Source of the DNA: Alphaproteobacteria bacterium
GTDB taxonomy: Bacteria > Pseudomonadota > Alphaproteobacteria > Rhizobiales > Xanthobacteraceae
Direction: 5' to 3'
Assembly: GCA_005884685.1 (NCBI GenBank)
Contig: VBAH01000041.1
Coordinates: 39,270 to 103,269 of the forward strand
Length of the DNA: 64,000 nucleotides
Each line of letters opens with the position of its first letter. Position 1 is the stretch's first letter. This document shows positions 35,319 to 44,557 of this stretch, piece after piece. The translations under genes were made by a program, and so were the position numbers. Below the pieces are notes generated by a model that saw only the letters and a program-made list of their open reading frames with translations, was not told where the DNA came from and ran no database searches.

Positions 35319-36689
35319 TTATCCGATTCCCAGCGCCTTGAGCTTGCGGTGCAGCGCGGAGCGCTCCATCCCGACGAACTCGGCGGTGCGCGAGATATTG
35401 CCGCCGAAGCGGTTGATCTGCGCGCGCAGATATTCGCGCTCGAACATTTCGCGCGCATCGCGCAGCGGCAATCCCATCAGATGCTCGCCGCCGTTGCCGT
35501 TCGGCAGGTTCGGCACCATCGCGCCGACATCCTGCGGCAGCATCGAGGCGTCGATCACCGCGTCGGCGTCGCCGCCGGCGAGGATCATCAGCCGCTCGAC
35601 GTTGTTGCGCAGCTGGCGCACGTTGCCGGGCCAGTCGTGCGACTGGAGCACCGCCATGGCATCCTCGCCGATCCGGCGCTTCGGCAGTCCGGTCGCCTGC
35701 GAAATCTGGTCCATGAAATAGTCGACCAGCAGCGAGATATCCTCGCGCCGCTCGGCGAGCGGCGGCACGCGGATCGGCACCACCGAGAGACGGTGATAGA
35801 GATCCTCGCGGAACTTGCCGGCCGCAATGTCGGCTTCGAGATTGCGCGCCGTCGACGACACGATGCGCACGTCGACATCGACTTTGTTGGTGCCGCCGAC
35901 GCGCTGGAACGTCTGGTCGACCAGCACGCGCAGAATCTTGTTCTGCGTCTCGCGCGGCATGTCGGCGATCTCGTCGATGAACAGCGTGCCGTGATGCGCC
36001 TCCTCGAGCGCGCCGACCTTGCGCTCGTGCGAGCCGTTCGAGGCCTCGACCCCGAACAGCTCGGATTCCATCCGCTCGGGCGTGATCGCGGCAGCGTTGA
36101 TGACCACGAACGGCCCATCCGCGCGCTGGGAATGCTGGTGGATCGTGCGGGCGGTCAGCTCCTTGCCGGCGCCGGACGGGCCGACGATCATGATGCGGCT
36201 GTTGGTCGGGGCGACCTTCTCGATCACGTGGCGCAGCTGATTGACCACCGGCGAACGCCCGACGAGGCTGGTCGGCTGCGGCGCGAGCTGCTTGAGCTCG
36301 CGCACCTCGCGCTTGAGGCGCGAATTCTCCAGCGCACGGTTCGCGACCAGCACGAGACGGTCGGCCTTGAACGGCTTCTCGATGAAGTCGTAGGCGCCGC
36401 GCTTGATCGCCGAGACGGCGGTCTCGATATTGCCGTGGCCCGAGATCATCACCACCGGCAGCTCGGGATTCTGCTCCTTGACGCTGTCGAGCAGCTGCAA
36501 CCCGTCGAGCTTGCTTCCCTGCAGCCAGATATCGAGAAACAGGAGATTGGGCCGGCGCGACGCGATGGCGTTGAGTGCGGAATCGCTGTCGCGCGCGGTG
36601 CGCGTCTCGTAACCTTCGTCCTGCAGGATGCCGGCCACCAGTTCCCTGATGTCCGCTTCGTCATCGATGATGAGTATGTCCGACGCCAT
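35319..36689 (-). CDS. ntrX: Nitrogen regulatory response regulator NtrX
   Basis: NtrX, 456 aa, response regulator partner of NtrY, linked to nitrogen, redox and envelope control. The receiver domain has the acidic pocket DDE and phospho-acceptor Asp53 (LFLDIW). An AAA+ domain has Walker A GPSGAGKE and Walker B GTLFIDEIAD. The sigma-54-contacting GAFTGA loop is absent: the sequence after ELFG reads VEASNGSHERKVGALEE, consistent with the known lack of this loop in alphaproteobacterial NtrX. A Fis-type HTH closes the protein (NISRTAEFVGMERSALHRKLK). The ATG shares one base with the ntrY stop. Confidence 0.96.
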   Translation of the reverse strand: MASDILIIDDEADIRELVAGILQDEGYETRTARDSDSALNAIASRRPNLLFLDIWLQGSKLDGLQLLDSVKEQNPELPVVMISGHGNIETAVSAIKRGAYDFIEKPFKADRLVLVANRALENSRLKREVRELKQLAPQPTSLVGRSPVVNQLRHVIEKVAPTNSRIMIVGPSGAGKELTARTIHQHSQRADGPFVVINAAAITPERMESELFGVEASNGSHERKVGALEEAHHGTLFIDEIADMPRETQNKILRVLVDQTFQRVGGTNKVDVDVRIVSSTARNLEADIAAGKFREDLYHRLSVVPIRVPPLAERREDISLLVDYFMDQISQATGLPKRRIGEDAMAVLQSHDWPGNVRQLRNNVERLMILAGGDADAVIDASMLPQDVGAMVPNLPNGNGGEHLMGLPLRDAREMFEREYLRAQINRFGGNISRTAEFVGMERSALHRKLKALGIG

Positions 36690-38953
36690 CACTCGCCCGC
36701 CGCTTCAAGGACTTCCGCCGGTTCCGACGGCTCGGTGCTGATGTTGCCGACGCTTTCCGCCGCAAAGCGCAGGCGAATCCAGGCGCCGCGCCCGCCGGCG
36801 CCGACATCCGGGGCGTCGAACAGCTCCATGCCCCCGCCGTGCTCTTCGAGAATTCGGCCGACAATGGCGAGACCGAGCCCGGTGCCCTTCTCGCGCGTCG
36901 TGACGTAGGGCTCGAGCAGCCGGTTGCGATTTTCCTTCGGCAGGCCGGTCCCGTTGTCGATCACGTCGATGACGATATCGCCGCCCTCGCGCTTGACCGA
37001 AACATGAATGCGGCCGCGCCCCAATTGCTCCGGCGGCACGGCGGCGATCGCTTCGGTCGCGTTCTTCACGATGTTGGTCATCGCCTGGCTGATCAGCCGG
37101 CGGTCGAACTTCGCCGGCATACGTTCACGCTCGGTCTCGAGCTCGATGTCGATATCCGGGCTGCCGACGCGCTGCAGGAAGACGACCTGCCGGACGGTGT
37201 CGGCGACGTCTTCGCTCGTCATCACCGGCTTCGGCATGCGGGCGAAGCGGGAGAACTCATCGACCATGCGCTTGATGTCGTCCACCTGGCGCACGATCGT
37301 GTCGGTGCATTGTTCGAAGACGGCCTTGTCCTCGGTGATCACCTTTCCGTATTTTCGCTTCAGGCGCTCGGCGGACAGCTGAATCGGCGTGAGCGGGTTC
37401 TTGATCTCGTGGGCGATGCGGCGCGCGATGTCGGCCCACGCCGAGGTGCGTTGCGCCGTCACCAGGTCGGTGATGTCGTCCAGCGTCACCACGTAGCCGT
37501 GGTCCTCGTCGGTCGATTGCTCGGTCGTCACGCGAACGGAAAGGTTGCGCTCGCGCATATCGCGGCTGATCGTGACCTGGCCCTGCACCAGCCGGTGCGC
37601 CCCGGTGCGCGCCTCGGTGAAGAGCGGCTCGAGCTCCGGCATCACCCCGGTGAGGTCGCGCCCGACGGCACTCGCTTCGTTCTGCCCGATCAGCTTTTCG
37701 GCCGAGCGGTTGAGAATGCTGATCCTGCCTTCCGAATCGACGCCGATGACGCCGGCGCTCGCGCCCGCCAGCACGGCTTCGGTGAAGCGGCGGCGGCTGT
37801 CGATCTGATCGCGTGCGCGCATCAGGTCGTCGCGCTGCGTGCGCAACTCCTGCGTCATCTTGTTGAACGTCTCGCCAAGCTGGGAGAGATCGCCCTCCCC
37901 GCGCCGCACCGGCACCTGCACATAGAGATTGCCGGTGGATACCAGATTTGCGGCTCCGATCAGCCGCCGTATCGGCGCGACCAGCCGGTTGGCGAAGTTC
38001 AATCCGATCCATACGGCCGACAGCAGCACGATCAGCGAGATGACGGTGTACATCAGCGCGAAGGCGATCTGCACGCCGGCGCGCCGCGCTTCCAGGTTGG
38101 CGAACTCCGCGACGCTCTCCTGCGTCGCCTGCAACTGATCGATCACGCGCGGATCGAGCGGTCGCGCGACATACAGGTAGGTGTCCTCGTAGCCGCGCAA
38201 CTTGACGACCGCCGCAACGCTTTTTGTCTCGAGAAACATGGCGACTTGCGGCTCGGTCTCGCCAACCGATGCCAGCGCGCCGGCCGCGGTCTGCGGCCCG
38301 ATATCGCCGACGCCTTCGATCTCCGCCTTCTCGATCACGCTCAGATCGCTGTGCACCATCAGGGTGAGCGGCAACCCGCGCACGCGCGCCTGCGCGCTCA
38401 GGAATTGACGGAAGCGGTCGCGCTCGGTCTCGAAAATCGGCTTGGCGCGGCTGACGTCGAACGCCATCGCGGAGATTTCGCTGCGGATCAGCGAGCTCTG
38501 CTGGTTGAAATAGATCTGCGCAACCGTCAGCGAGTTCTCGATCACGGTCTGGATGCGGCTGGTGAACCAGGGCGCAAGGCCGCGGTCGAGCGTGATGCTG
38601 GCGACGATCGCGACCAGCACGGCCGGCACGGCGGCGACGACCGAGAACAGCCCGATGATCCGCACATGCAGCCGCGCGCCCGCCCGTCCGCGCCGGCGCG
38701 CCGAAAAAATGCTCCAGATTTCCCGCCCGATGACGGCGATCAGCAGCAGCGATGCGACCGCATCGACGAGCAGGACCGAAACCACCACCCGGTGGGTCGG
38801 GACGACCGGGGTGAGGCCTGCCAGCACCGCGAACGTGACGGCCGCGGACAGCAGGGCGAGCCCGACCGCAATCGAGCCGAGCCAGCGCGTCGCCAGGCGG
38901 GGTGCCGAAGCACCGCCCGACGGATCGGCAATCGCGAAGTCTTCAGCGCTCAT
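36689..38953 (-). CDS. ntrY: Nitrogen regulation sensor kinase NtrY
   Basis: Membrane histidine kinase of 754 aa. Three hydrophobic segments lie in the first 110 residues and another at about 295-315 (ALMYTVISLIVLLSAVWIGL), enclosing a periplasmic sensor region. HAMP (from NFANRLVAPIRRLI), PAS (RRFTEAVLAGASAGVIGVD), HisKA with phospho-His in [15 protein letters not shown], and an HATPase domain (NIVKNATEAI, DNGTGLP, GTGLGLAIV) follow. It phosphorylates NtrX. It is translationally coupled to ntrX and separated from ntrC by 142 nt, so it may have its own promoter there. Confidence 0.96.
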   Translation of the reverse strand: MSAEDFAIADPSGGASAPRLATRWLGSIAVGLALLSAAVTFAVLAGLTPVVPTHRVVVSVLLVDAVASLLLIAVIGREIWSIFSARRRGRAGARLHVRIIGLFSVVAAVPAVLVAIVASITLDRGLAPWFTSRIQTVIENSLTVAQIYFNQQSSLIRSEISAMAFDVSRAKPIFETERDRFRQFLSAQARVRGLPLTLMVHSDLSVIEKAEIEGVGDIGPQTAAGALASVGETEPQVAMFLETKSVAAVVKLRGYEDTYLYVARPLDPRVIDQLQATQESVAEFANLEARRAGVQIAFALMYTVISLIVLLSAVWIGLNFANRLVAPIRRLIGAANLVSTGNLYVQVPVRRGEGDLSQLGETFNKMTQELRTQRDDLMRARDQIDSRRRFTEAVLAGASAGVIGVDSEGRISILNRSAEKLIGQNEASAVGRDLTGVMPELEPLFTEARTGAHRLVQGQVTISRDMRERNLSVRVTTEQSTDEDHGYVVTLDDITDLVTAQRTSAWADIARRIAHEIKNPLTPIQLSAERLKRKYGKVITEDKAVFEQCTDTIVRQVDDIKRMVDEFSRFARMPKPVMTSEDVADTVRQVVFLQRVGSPDIDIELETERERMPAKFDRRLISQAMTNIVKNATEAIAAVPPEQLGRGRIHVSVKREGGDIVIDVIDNGTGLPKENRNRLLEPYVTTREKGTGLGLAIVGRILEEHGGGMELFDAPDVGAGGRGAWIRLRFAAESVGNISTEPSEPAEVLEAAGE

Positions 38954-39095
38954 GCGACGTTGACAGCCCCGAGTATCCCCGACGACACGACGCCCGTACG
39001 CCGCAGGAATTAATTGATGTATTTATACAACAATGTTGCCCAATTGCGACGAATCCGGGGCGCAATTCGAGCCGGGTCGTCGTTTCAGGGACCGA

Positions 39096-40538
39096 TCAGA
39101 TGCTGGTGCGGATCACCTGAATGTCGAGGTCGCGGATTTTCTTGCGCAGTGTGTTGCGATTGACCCCGAGCAGGTCGGCCGCCCGGATCTGATTGCCGCG
39201 CGTCGCGGCCAGCGCAGCCGAGAGCAGCGGGTGCTCCACTTCGCGCAGGATGCGGTGATAGAGGCCGGGCGGCGGCAGGTTTTCGCCGAAATCCGCGAAG
39301 TAACGGGTGAGATGCCGCTCCATCGCCGCGCCGATCGTGTCGCCGGCGCGGCCCTCCCCGTCGCTGTCGACCAGGGCGGGCTGGCTCAGCTCGGCATCGA
39401 TGACGGCGCCGTGGATCGTTTCCTGGGGGTAGAGAGCGGCGAGCCGCCGCGCGAGATTTTCCAGTTCGCGCACATTGCCCGGCCAGCGGTAGCGCTTGAG
39501 CTTTTCCAGCGCCGAAGCATCGATCTGCTTCGGCGGCAGGCCTTCGCGTTCGGCCAGGGCGAAGAAGTGCCGCATCAGATCCGGCACATCCTCCGCCCGT
39601 TCGCGCAACGGAGGAAGCCGCAGCGGCACGACGTTGAGGCGGAAGAACAGATCCTCGCGGAACAGGCCCTGCTGGATGAGTATCCGCAGGTCCTTGTTGG
39701 TGGCGGCGACGATGCGCACGTCGGTCTTGATCGGGGTGCGGCCGCCGACCGTGGTGTACTCGCCCTGCTGCAGCACGCGCAGCAGCCGTGTCTGCGCCTC
39801 CATCGGCATGTCGCCGATTTCATCGAGGAACAGCGTCCCCCCCTCGGCCTGTTCGAAACGCCCCGAACTGCGCGTATTCGCGCCGGTGAACGCACCCTTT
39901 TCGTGTCCGAACAACTCGGATTCCACCAGATCGCGCGGGATCGCCGCCATGTTGATCGCGACGAACGGACCGGAGCGGCGCTTGCCGTAGTCGTGCAGCG
40001 CGCGCGCGACCAGTTCCTTGCCGGTCCCAGACTCGCCGGTGATCATCACGGTCAGGTAGGTCTGCATCAGCCGCGCGACGAAGCGGTAGATCTCCTGCAT
40101 CGCGGCCGAACGGCCGACCAGGGGGATCGCGCCGAGGTCCTCGACCTTGGCCGGCTCGCGCACGCGCTCCTTCGGCTCGGAGAGCGCCCGCCCGACGATC
40201 GTGATCAGCTCCTTCAGGTCGAACGGCTTCGGGAGATATTCGTAGGCGCCGCGCTCGGAGGCGCGGATCGCGGTCATGAACGTGTTCTGCGCGCTCATGA
40301 TGATGACCGGCAGTTCGGGGCGCAGCTTCTTGATACGCGGCAGCAGGTCGAACGCGTTCTCGTCCGGCATCACCACGTCGCTGATGACGAGATCGCCGTC
40401 GCCCTGGCTCACCCAGCGCCACAGCGTTGCGGCATTTCCGGTCGAGCGCACTTCGTATCCGGCGCGCGAGAGCGCCTGGTTGAGCACGGTCCTGATCGCG
40501 GCGTCGTCGTCGGCGACCAGTATGTTTCCTGCAGGCAT
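39096..40538 (-). CDS. ntrC: Nitrogen regulatory response regulator NtrC
   Basis: NtrC, 480 aa, sigma-54 activator of nitrogen-scavenging genes. The receiver domain has DDD and phospho-acceptor Asp54 ([10 protein letters not shown]). The AAA+ domain has Walker A GESGTGKE, an intact GAFTGA loop, and Walker [11 protein letters not shown]. The C-terminal Fis-type HTH is [19 protein letters not shown]. The ATG at 40538 gives the normal N-terminus; the longer frame overlaps the ntrB end. The start is 10 nt after the ntrB stop. Confidence 0.97.
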   Translation of the reverse strand: MPAGNILVADDDAAIRTVLNQALSRAGYEVRSTGNAATLWRWVSQGDGDLVISDVVMPDENAFDLLPRIKKLRPELPVIIMSAQNTFMTAIRASERGAYEYLPKPFDLKELITIVGRALSEPKERVREPAKVEDLGAIPLVGRSAAMQEIYRFVARLMQTYLTVMITGESGTGKELVARALHDYGKRRSGPFVAINMAAIPRDLVESELFGHEKGAFTGANTRSSGRFEQAEGGTLFLDEIGDMPMEAQTRLLRVLQQGEYTTVGGRTPIKTDVRIVAATNKDLRILIQQGLFREDLFFRLNVVPLRLPPLRERAEDVPDLMRHFFALAEREGLPPKQIDASALEKLKRYRWPGNVRELENLARRLAALYPQETIHGAVIDAELSQPALVDSDGEGRAGDTIGAAMERHLTRYFADFGENLPPPGLYHRILREVEHPLLSAALAATRGNQIRAADLLGVNRNTLRKKIRDLDIQVIRTSI

Positions 40539-40548
40539 CACGTCCTCT

Positions 40549-41676
40549 TCAGGTTCCGCCACCCGGCAAGGCGTCGTCTCCTGTGAACATCGGCATCAAC
40601 ACGCGGAACACGGTGTGTCGCGGTTGCGACTCGCATTCGATGATCCCGCCGTGATCGCCGACGATCTTGGCGACCAGCGCGAGGCCAAGCCCCGTGCCGG
40701 TCGGCTTGGTGGTCACGAACGGATCGAACAGGTGCGGCAACAGGTCGGCGGGCACACCCGCGCCGTTGTCCTTGACGCAGAATTCGAGCGGCAGCGACAC
40801 GCGCGTCTTGCTGCCGGGGATTTGCAGGCGCACGCCCGGACGGAATGCGGTCGTCAGCTCGATCTGCCCGTCAGCCCGGTCGCCGATCGCTTCGGCGGCA
40901 TTCTTCACGAGGTTGAGAAACACCTGGATGAACTGATCGCGGTTCGCGAGCACGAACGGCAGCGAGGGATCGTAGCTCTCGACGAATTTGACGTTGCGCC
41001 CGAAGCCCGACAGCGCGAGCTTCTTCACGCGATCGAGCACCACGTGAATGTTGACCGGCTCGCGCTCGACCGGGCGCTCGTCGGCGAACACCTCCATGCG
41101 GTCGACCAGCTTCACGATGCGGTCGGCTTCGTCGCAAATCAGGCGGGTGAGCGAGCGGTCGTCGTCGTCCGCGGATTGCTCGAGCAGTTGCGCCGCGCCG
41201 CGGATGCCGGACAGCGGATTCTTGATCTCGTGCGCCAGCATGGAGGCGAGCGCGATCACCGAGCGCGCGGCGCCGCGATGGGTGAGCTGGCGATCCATCT
41301 TGTCGGCAATGGTGCGCTCCTGCAGCATCACCACGACATGACCGGGCCGCTCCGGCACCGGCGCGACGTTGAGATCGACGAGGCGCTCCCCCGGATTGCG
41401 CGGCGTCGACAGGTCGACGCGATACTCGTTCACCGCCGCGCCGCGGTTGCGCACCTGCTCGACCAGCGCCAGCAGCGGCGAGCCGAAGGGGACCAGATCG
41501 CGCAATGCGTGGCGGCGCAGGAGCAGCATCGAAACCTCGAAGAAGGCCTCGGCGGCGACATTCGCCTCGGCGATCTTGCCGTCCGGCGCGACCATCAGGA
41601 TCGGATGCGGCAGCGCGTTGAGCACGGTATCGGCGGTATCCGTCGCGAAAGAGGAAAACGCCTCGGCGTGGCTCAT
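40549..41676 (-). CDS. ntrB: Nitrogen regulation sensor kinase NtrB
   Basis: Cytosolic histidine kinase/phosphatase of 375 aa controlling NtrC, itself governed by PII proteins. An N-terminal PAS domain ([18 protein letters not shown]), HisKA with phospho-His in [15 protein letters not shown], and HATPase motifs ([28 protein letters not shown]) are all intact. No membrane segment. The start overlaps the dusB stop by 4 nt (ATGA), giving the classic nifR3-ntrB-ntrC operon. Confidence 0.97.
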   Translation of the reverse strand: MSHAEAFSSFATDTADTVLNALPHPILMVAPDGKIAEANVAAEAFFEVSMLLLRRHALRDLVPFGSPLLALVEQVRNRGAAVNEYRVDLSTPRNPGERLVDLNVAPVPERPGHVVVMLQERTIADKMDRQLTHRGAARSVIALASMLAHEIKNPLSGIRGAAQLLEQSADDDDRSLTRLICDEADRIVKLVDRMEVFADERPVEREPVNIHVVLDRVKKLALSGFGRNVKFVESYDPSLPFVLANRDQFIQVFLNLVKNAAEAIGDRADGQIELTTAFRPGVRLQIPGSKTRVSLPLEFCVKDNGAGVPADLLPHLFDPFVTTKPTGTGLGLALVAKIVGDHGGIIECESQPRHTVFRVLMPMFTGDDALPGGGT

Positions 41677-42710
41677 GCCGCCGCCCTCCAGCCGAAGTCG
41701 TCATAGCAACCCGCCAGGCGCCGCCGCACTTCGGCGGGATCGTCCGCGGTGAGGACGCGCGCGCGCGCTGCCCTGAGCCGGGACGCCGGAACAGCGGCCG
41801 CGTCAGCCGCCGCATCGAGCGCCCAGCCGAGGTGCTTGCGCGCGTGACGCACGCCGATGCGCGTGCCGTGATGCGACAGCATGTCTTCGTAGAGCGCACT
41901 GATGAGGCCGAACTGCTCTGCGAGCGGCGGCGCGGAGCGCTGCGCGCCGGTCGCGAGATAATGCGCAAGCTGGCCGGGAAACCACGGCCGCCCCTGCGCG
42001 CCGCGCCCGACCATCACGGCATCGGCGCCCGAGAGCGTCAGCGCGGCAACCGCCTTCGCAAAGTCCGTGACATCGCCGTTCACGACGACCGGAACGGACA
42101 CCGCCCGCTTGACCGCGCGCACGGCAGCCCAGTCGGCCTCGCCCTTGTAGAACTGACACCGTGTTCGCCCATGGACGGTGATCAACCGCACCCCTGCGGC
42201 TTCGGCGCGGCGCGCGAGCTCAGGGGCATTGCGCGAATTGTCGTCCCAGCCGAGCCGCATCTTGAGCGTCACCGGCACGCTGACTGCGCCGACCGTCGCC
42301 TCGATCAGGGTGAGCGCATGATCGGGATCGCGCATCAGCGCGGAGCCTGATTCCTTGCCGGTCACGTGCTTGGCCGGGCAACCCATGTTGATGTCGATGA
42401 TGTCGGCGCCCGACGCCTCGGCGATGCGCGCACCCTCCGCCATCCAACGTCCTTCGCAGCCCGCAAGCTGGACCACGTTGAGCCGCAATCCCTCACCCTG
42501 CAGTCGGCGCTGCTGCTCGCGCCGTCCCTCGGCCAAGTCCGCGCTCGCGATCATTTCGGAGATCACGACACCTGCGCCCAGGTTTGCCGCAAGGCGGCGA
42601 AACGGCGCGTCGGTCACCCCCGACATGGGGGCCAGAAACACGCGGTTGGGCAGCGCCACGGGCCCGGCGGCGAGCGGCTCCTGCGTAACCCAGCTCGCGG
42701 GAGACGTCAT
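41673..42710 (-). CDS. dusB: tRNA-dihydrouridine synthase DusB (NifR3)
   Basis: FMN-dependent tRNA dihydrouridine synthase, 345 aa, reducing specific uridines in tRNA D-loops. Motifs: [13 protein letters not shown] at the N-terminus, the catalytic Cys in [31 protein letters not shown], and the flavin-binding GDVTDF and [12 protein letters not shown]. The ATG at 42710 is preferred over a GTG at 42725. It is first in the dusB-ntrBC operon, where it is historically known as nifR3; the operon promoter should be in 42711-42890. Confidence 0.96.
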   Translation of the reverse strand: MTSPASWVTQEPLAAGPVALPNRVFLAPMSGVTDAPFRRLAANLGAGVVISEMIASADLAEGRREQQRRLQGEGLRLNVVQLAGCEGRWMAEGARIAEASGADIIDINMGCPAKHVTGKESGSALMRDPDHALTLIEATVGAVSVPVTLKMRLGWDDNSRNAPELARRAEAAGVRLITVHGRTRCQFYKGEADWAAVRAVKRAVSVPVVVNGDVTDFAKAVAALTLSGADAVMVGRGAQGRPWFPGQLAHYLATGAQRSAPPLAEQFGLISALYEDMLSHHGTRIGVRHARKHLGWALDAAADAAAVPASRLRAARARVLTADDPAEVRRRLAGCYDDFGWRAAA

Positions 42711-42890
42711 GGGCTCAATGCACACTATTTAGGCGATGGATCATGTGCTCACACTTTAGTCATTTATCATCGGCGTGCAAGTGCTGCGGTGCAACAATAT
42801 CCCCAGGTTCCGGCGGGCAAACGAAAATAGGTTTGCGCCGGCAGGCGCAAGCGCTAAAGCCTTCCACGACAACATAAACCGGGACGAGAC

Positions 42891-44072
42891 ATGGCGATCC
42901 GCGTTGCCGCGGTGGTGGTTGCAGCCGGGCGCGGAACGCGCGCAGGCCTCGATTATCCCAAACAATACAAGGTGATGGGCGGCTCCCCGATGGTTCGAGA
43001 GAGCCTGCGCGTCTTCAGCACCCATCCGGAGGTGGACCTCGTCCTTCCGGTGATCCATCCCGACGATGGTGTCCGCTTCGCTGCGGCGGCCGAGGGGCTT
43101 GCTGCAGCCGAACCCGTGCCCGGGGCGGCGACACGCCAGGGGTCGGTGCGGGCGGGGCTGGAGGCGCTGAGCACCAAGGCTCCGGCGATCGTGCTGGTGC
43201 ACGATGCGGCACGGCCGTTCACGTCCGCCGCTTTGGTGAGCCGCGCGATCGCAGCCGCGGCCAAAAGCGGCGCCGCCGTCCCGGGATTGCCGGTCACCGA
43301 CACGGTGAAGCTCGTCGATGGCGACGGGGGCGTCGCCGCGACGCTCAACCGCGCCGCGCTGCGCACCGTGCAAACCCCACAGGCGTTCGCCTACCCTGCC
43401 CTGCTCGACGCGCATCGCCGCGCCGCCGCGCAGGGCCGCGAGGATTTTCCCGATGATGCGGCGCTGGCCGAATGGGCGGGTTTGAAGGTGGCCGTGTTCG
43501 AGGGTGAGCCAGGCAATATCAAGATGACGACGCCGGACGATTTCGCGCGCGCCGAGCGCGATGTGCACGCGGGACTGACCGATATCCGCACCGGCATCGG
43601 GTATGACATCCATGCCTTCGACACCGGCGGCGATCATGTCTGGCTCGGGGGGATCAAGATTGCGCACGCGCGCAAGCTTGCCGGCCATTCCGACGCTGAC
43701 GTGGCACTCCATGCTTTGACCGATGCGATCCTCGGCGCGCTGGCCGACGGCGATATCGGTGTGCATTTCCCGCCGAGCGACGCGCAATGGCGCGGCGCCT
43801 CGTCCGACACGTTCCTGAAGTTCGCGGTCGAGCGCGTGCGGGCGCGCGGCGGACAGGTCAGCCACCTCGACGTGGCGATCGTGTGCGAAGCGCCGAAGGT
43901 CAATCCGCACCGCGATACGATGCGCGCGCGGATCGCGGCGATTGCCGGGCTTTCGATCGACCGCGTCGGCGTGAAGGCCACGACCAACGAAAAACTCGGC
44001 GCGATCGGCAACGGCGAAGGCATCGCCGCCTATGCGACCGCCACGATCCGGCTGCCGTGGAGCGCACCGTGA
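42891..44072 (+). CDS. ispDF: Bifunctional IspD/IspF isoprenoid enzyme
   Basis: Fusion of MEP cytidylyltransferase and MECDP synthase, 393 aa, steps three and five of the MEP isoprenoid pathway. IspD (residues 1 to about 228) has VVAAGRGTRAG and VHDAARPF. IspF (from about residue 232) starts GIGYDIHAFDTGG with its metal His/Asp, followed by LAGHSDADVALHALTDAILGA and the late VKATTNEKLGAIG. The fused form is typical of alphaproteobacteria. The gene overlaps cinA by 4 nt (GTGA). The 180-nt divergent space to dusB holds a short hairpin (TTGCGCC-N4-GGCGCAA, about 42833-42850). Confidence 0.97.
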   Translation: MAIRVAAVVVAAGRGTRAGLDYPKQYKVMGGSPMVRESLRVFSTHPEVDLVLPVIHPDDGVRFAAAAEGLAAAEPVPGAATRQGSVRAGLEALSTKAPAIVLVHDAARPFTSAALVSRAIAAAAKSGAAVPGLPVTDTVKLVDGDGGVAATLNRAALRTVQTPQAFAYPALLDAHRRAAAQGREDFPDDAALAEWAGLKVAVFEGEPGNIKMTTPDDFARAERDVHAGLTDIRTGIGYDIHAFDTGGDHVWLGGIKIAHARKLAGHSDADVALHALTDAILGALADGDIGVHFPPSDAQWRGASSDTFLKFAVERVRARGGQVSHLDVAIVCEAPKVNPHRDTMRARIAAIAGLSIDRVGVKATTNEKLGAIGNGEGIAAYATATIRLPWSAP

Positions 44073-44557
44073 TCGATGCCGAGACGCACGCGCTGGCCGA
44101 GCGCGTGCTCGTTGCGTGCCGTGCGCGCGGCTGGAAGCTCGCGACCGCGGAATCCTGCACCGGCGGGCTGGTCGCCGGTGCGCTCACCGAAATCGCCGGC
44201 TCATCCGATGTGGTCGACCGCGGGTTCGTGACCTATTCCAACGCCGCCAAGGTGGAAATGCTCGGCGTGCCGGAGGAGACGCTCGACAAGTTCGGCGCGG
44301 TGAGCGGGCAGACCGCAGCCGCAATGGCAACCGGCGCGCTCGAACGAGCGGGCGCTGACCTCACGGTCGCGATCACGGGAATTGCGGGGCCGGGCGGCGG
44401 ATCGGCGGCAAAGCCCGTCGGTCTCGTTCACTTTGCCGGCGCAAGCCACGCGCACGTGATCCATCGCGAGAAACGCTATGGCGAGGTCGGGCGCTCGGAA
44501 GTACGCCGGCTCTCGGTGATCGAAGCGCTGACGATGCTGCTCGAGCTAGCGGCCTAG
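44069..44557 (+). CDS. CinA C-terminal family amidohydrolase (PncC)
   Basis: Short CinA/PncC protein of 162 aa, nicotinamide-nucleotide amidohydrolase family, recycling NMN to nicotinate mononucleotide. Family motif ATAESCTGGL is at about residue 24; SGQTAAAMA and ITGIAGPGGGS follow. Only the C-terminal CinA domain is present, which is the normal PncC architecture. The start is the GTG overlapping the ispDF stop; its 3' end overlaps the convergent spermidine synthase-like gene by 12 bp. ispDF-cinA is a conserved pair in Rhizobiales. Confidence 0.92.
   Translation: MIDAETHALAERVLVACRARGWKLATAESCTGGLVAGALTEIAGSSDVVDRGFVTYSNAAKVEMLGVPEETLDKFGAVSGQTAAAMATGALERAGADLTVAITGIAGPGGGSAAKPVGLVHFAGASHAHVIHREKRYGEVGRSEVRRLSVIEALTMLLELAA

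Noticed and set aside
36000..36120. Loss of the GAFTGA loop in NtrX as evidence of decay
   Set aside because: Alphaproteobacterial NtrX proteins generally lack this loop; the rest of the gene is intact.
36839..39013. 724-codon plus-strand open frame opposite ntrY
   Set aside because: It is the antisense shadow of ntrY. High GC leaves few stops; the product is Arg/Asp/Ala-rich without any family pattern, while ntrY shows all kinase motifs.
42720..42890. Sigma-54 promoter before dusB-ntrBC
   Set aside because: I looked for TGGCAC-N5-TTGC on both strands and found no acceptable match.
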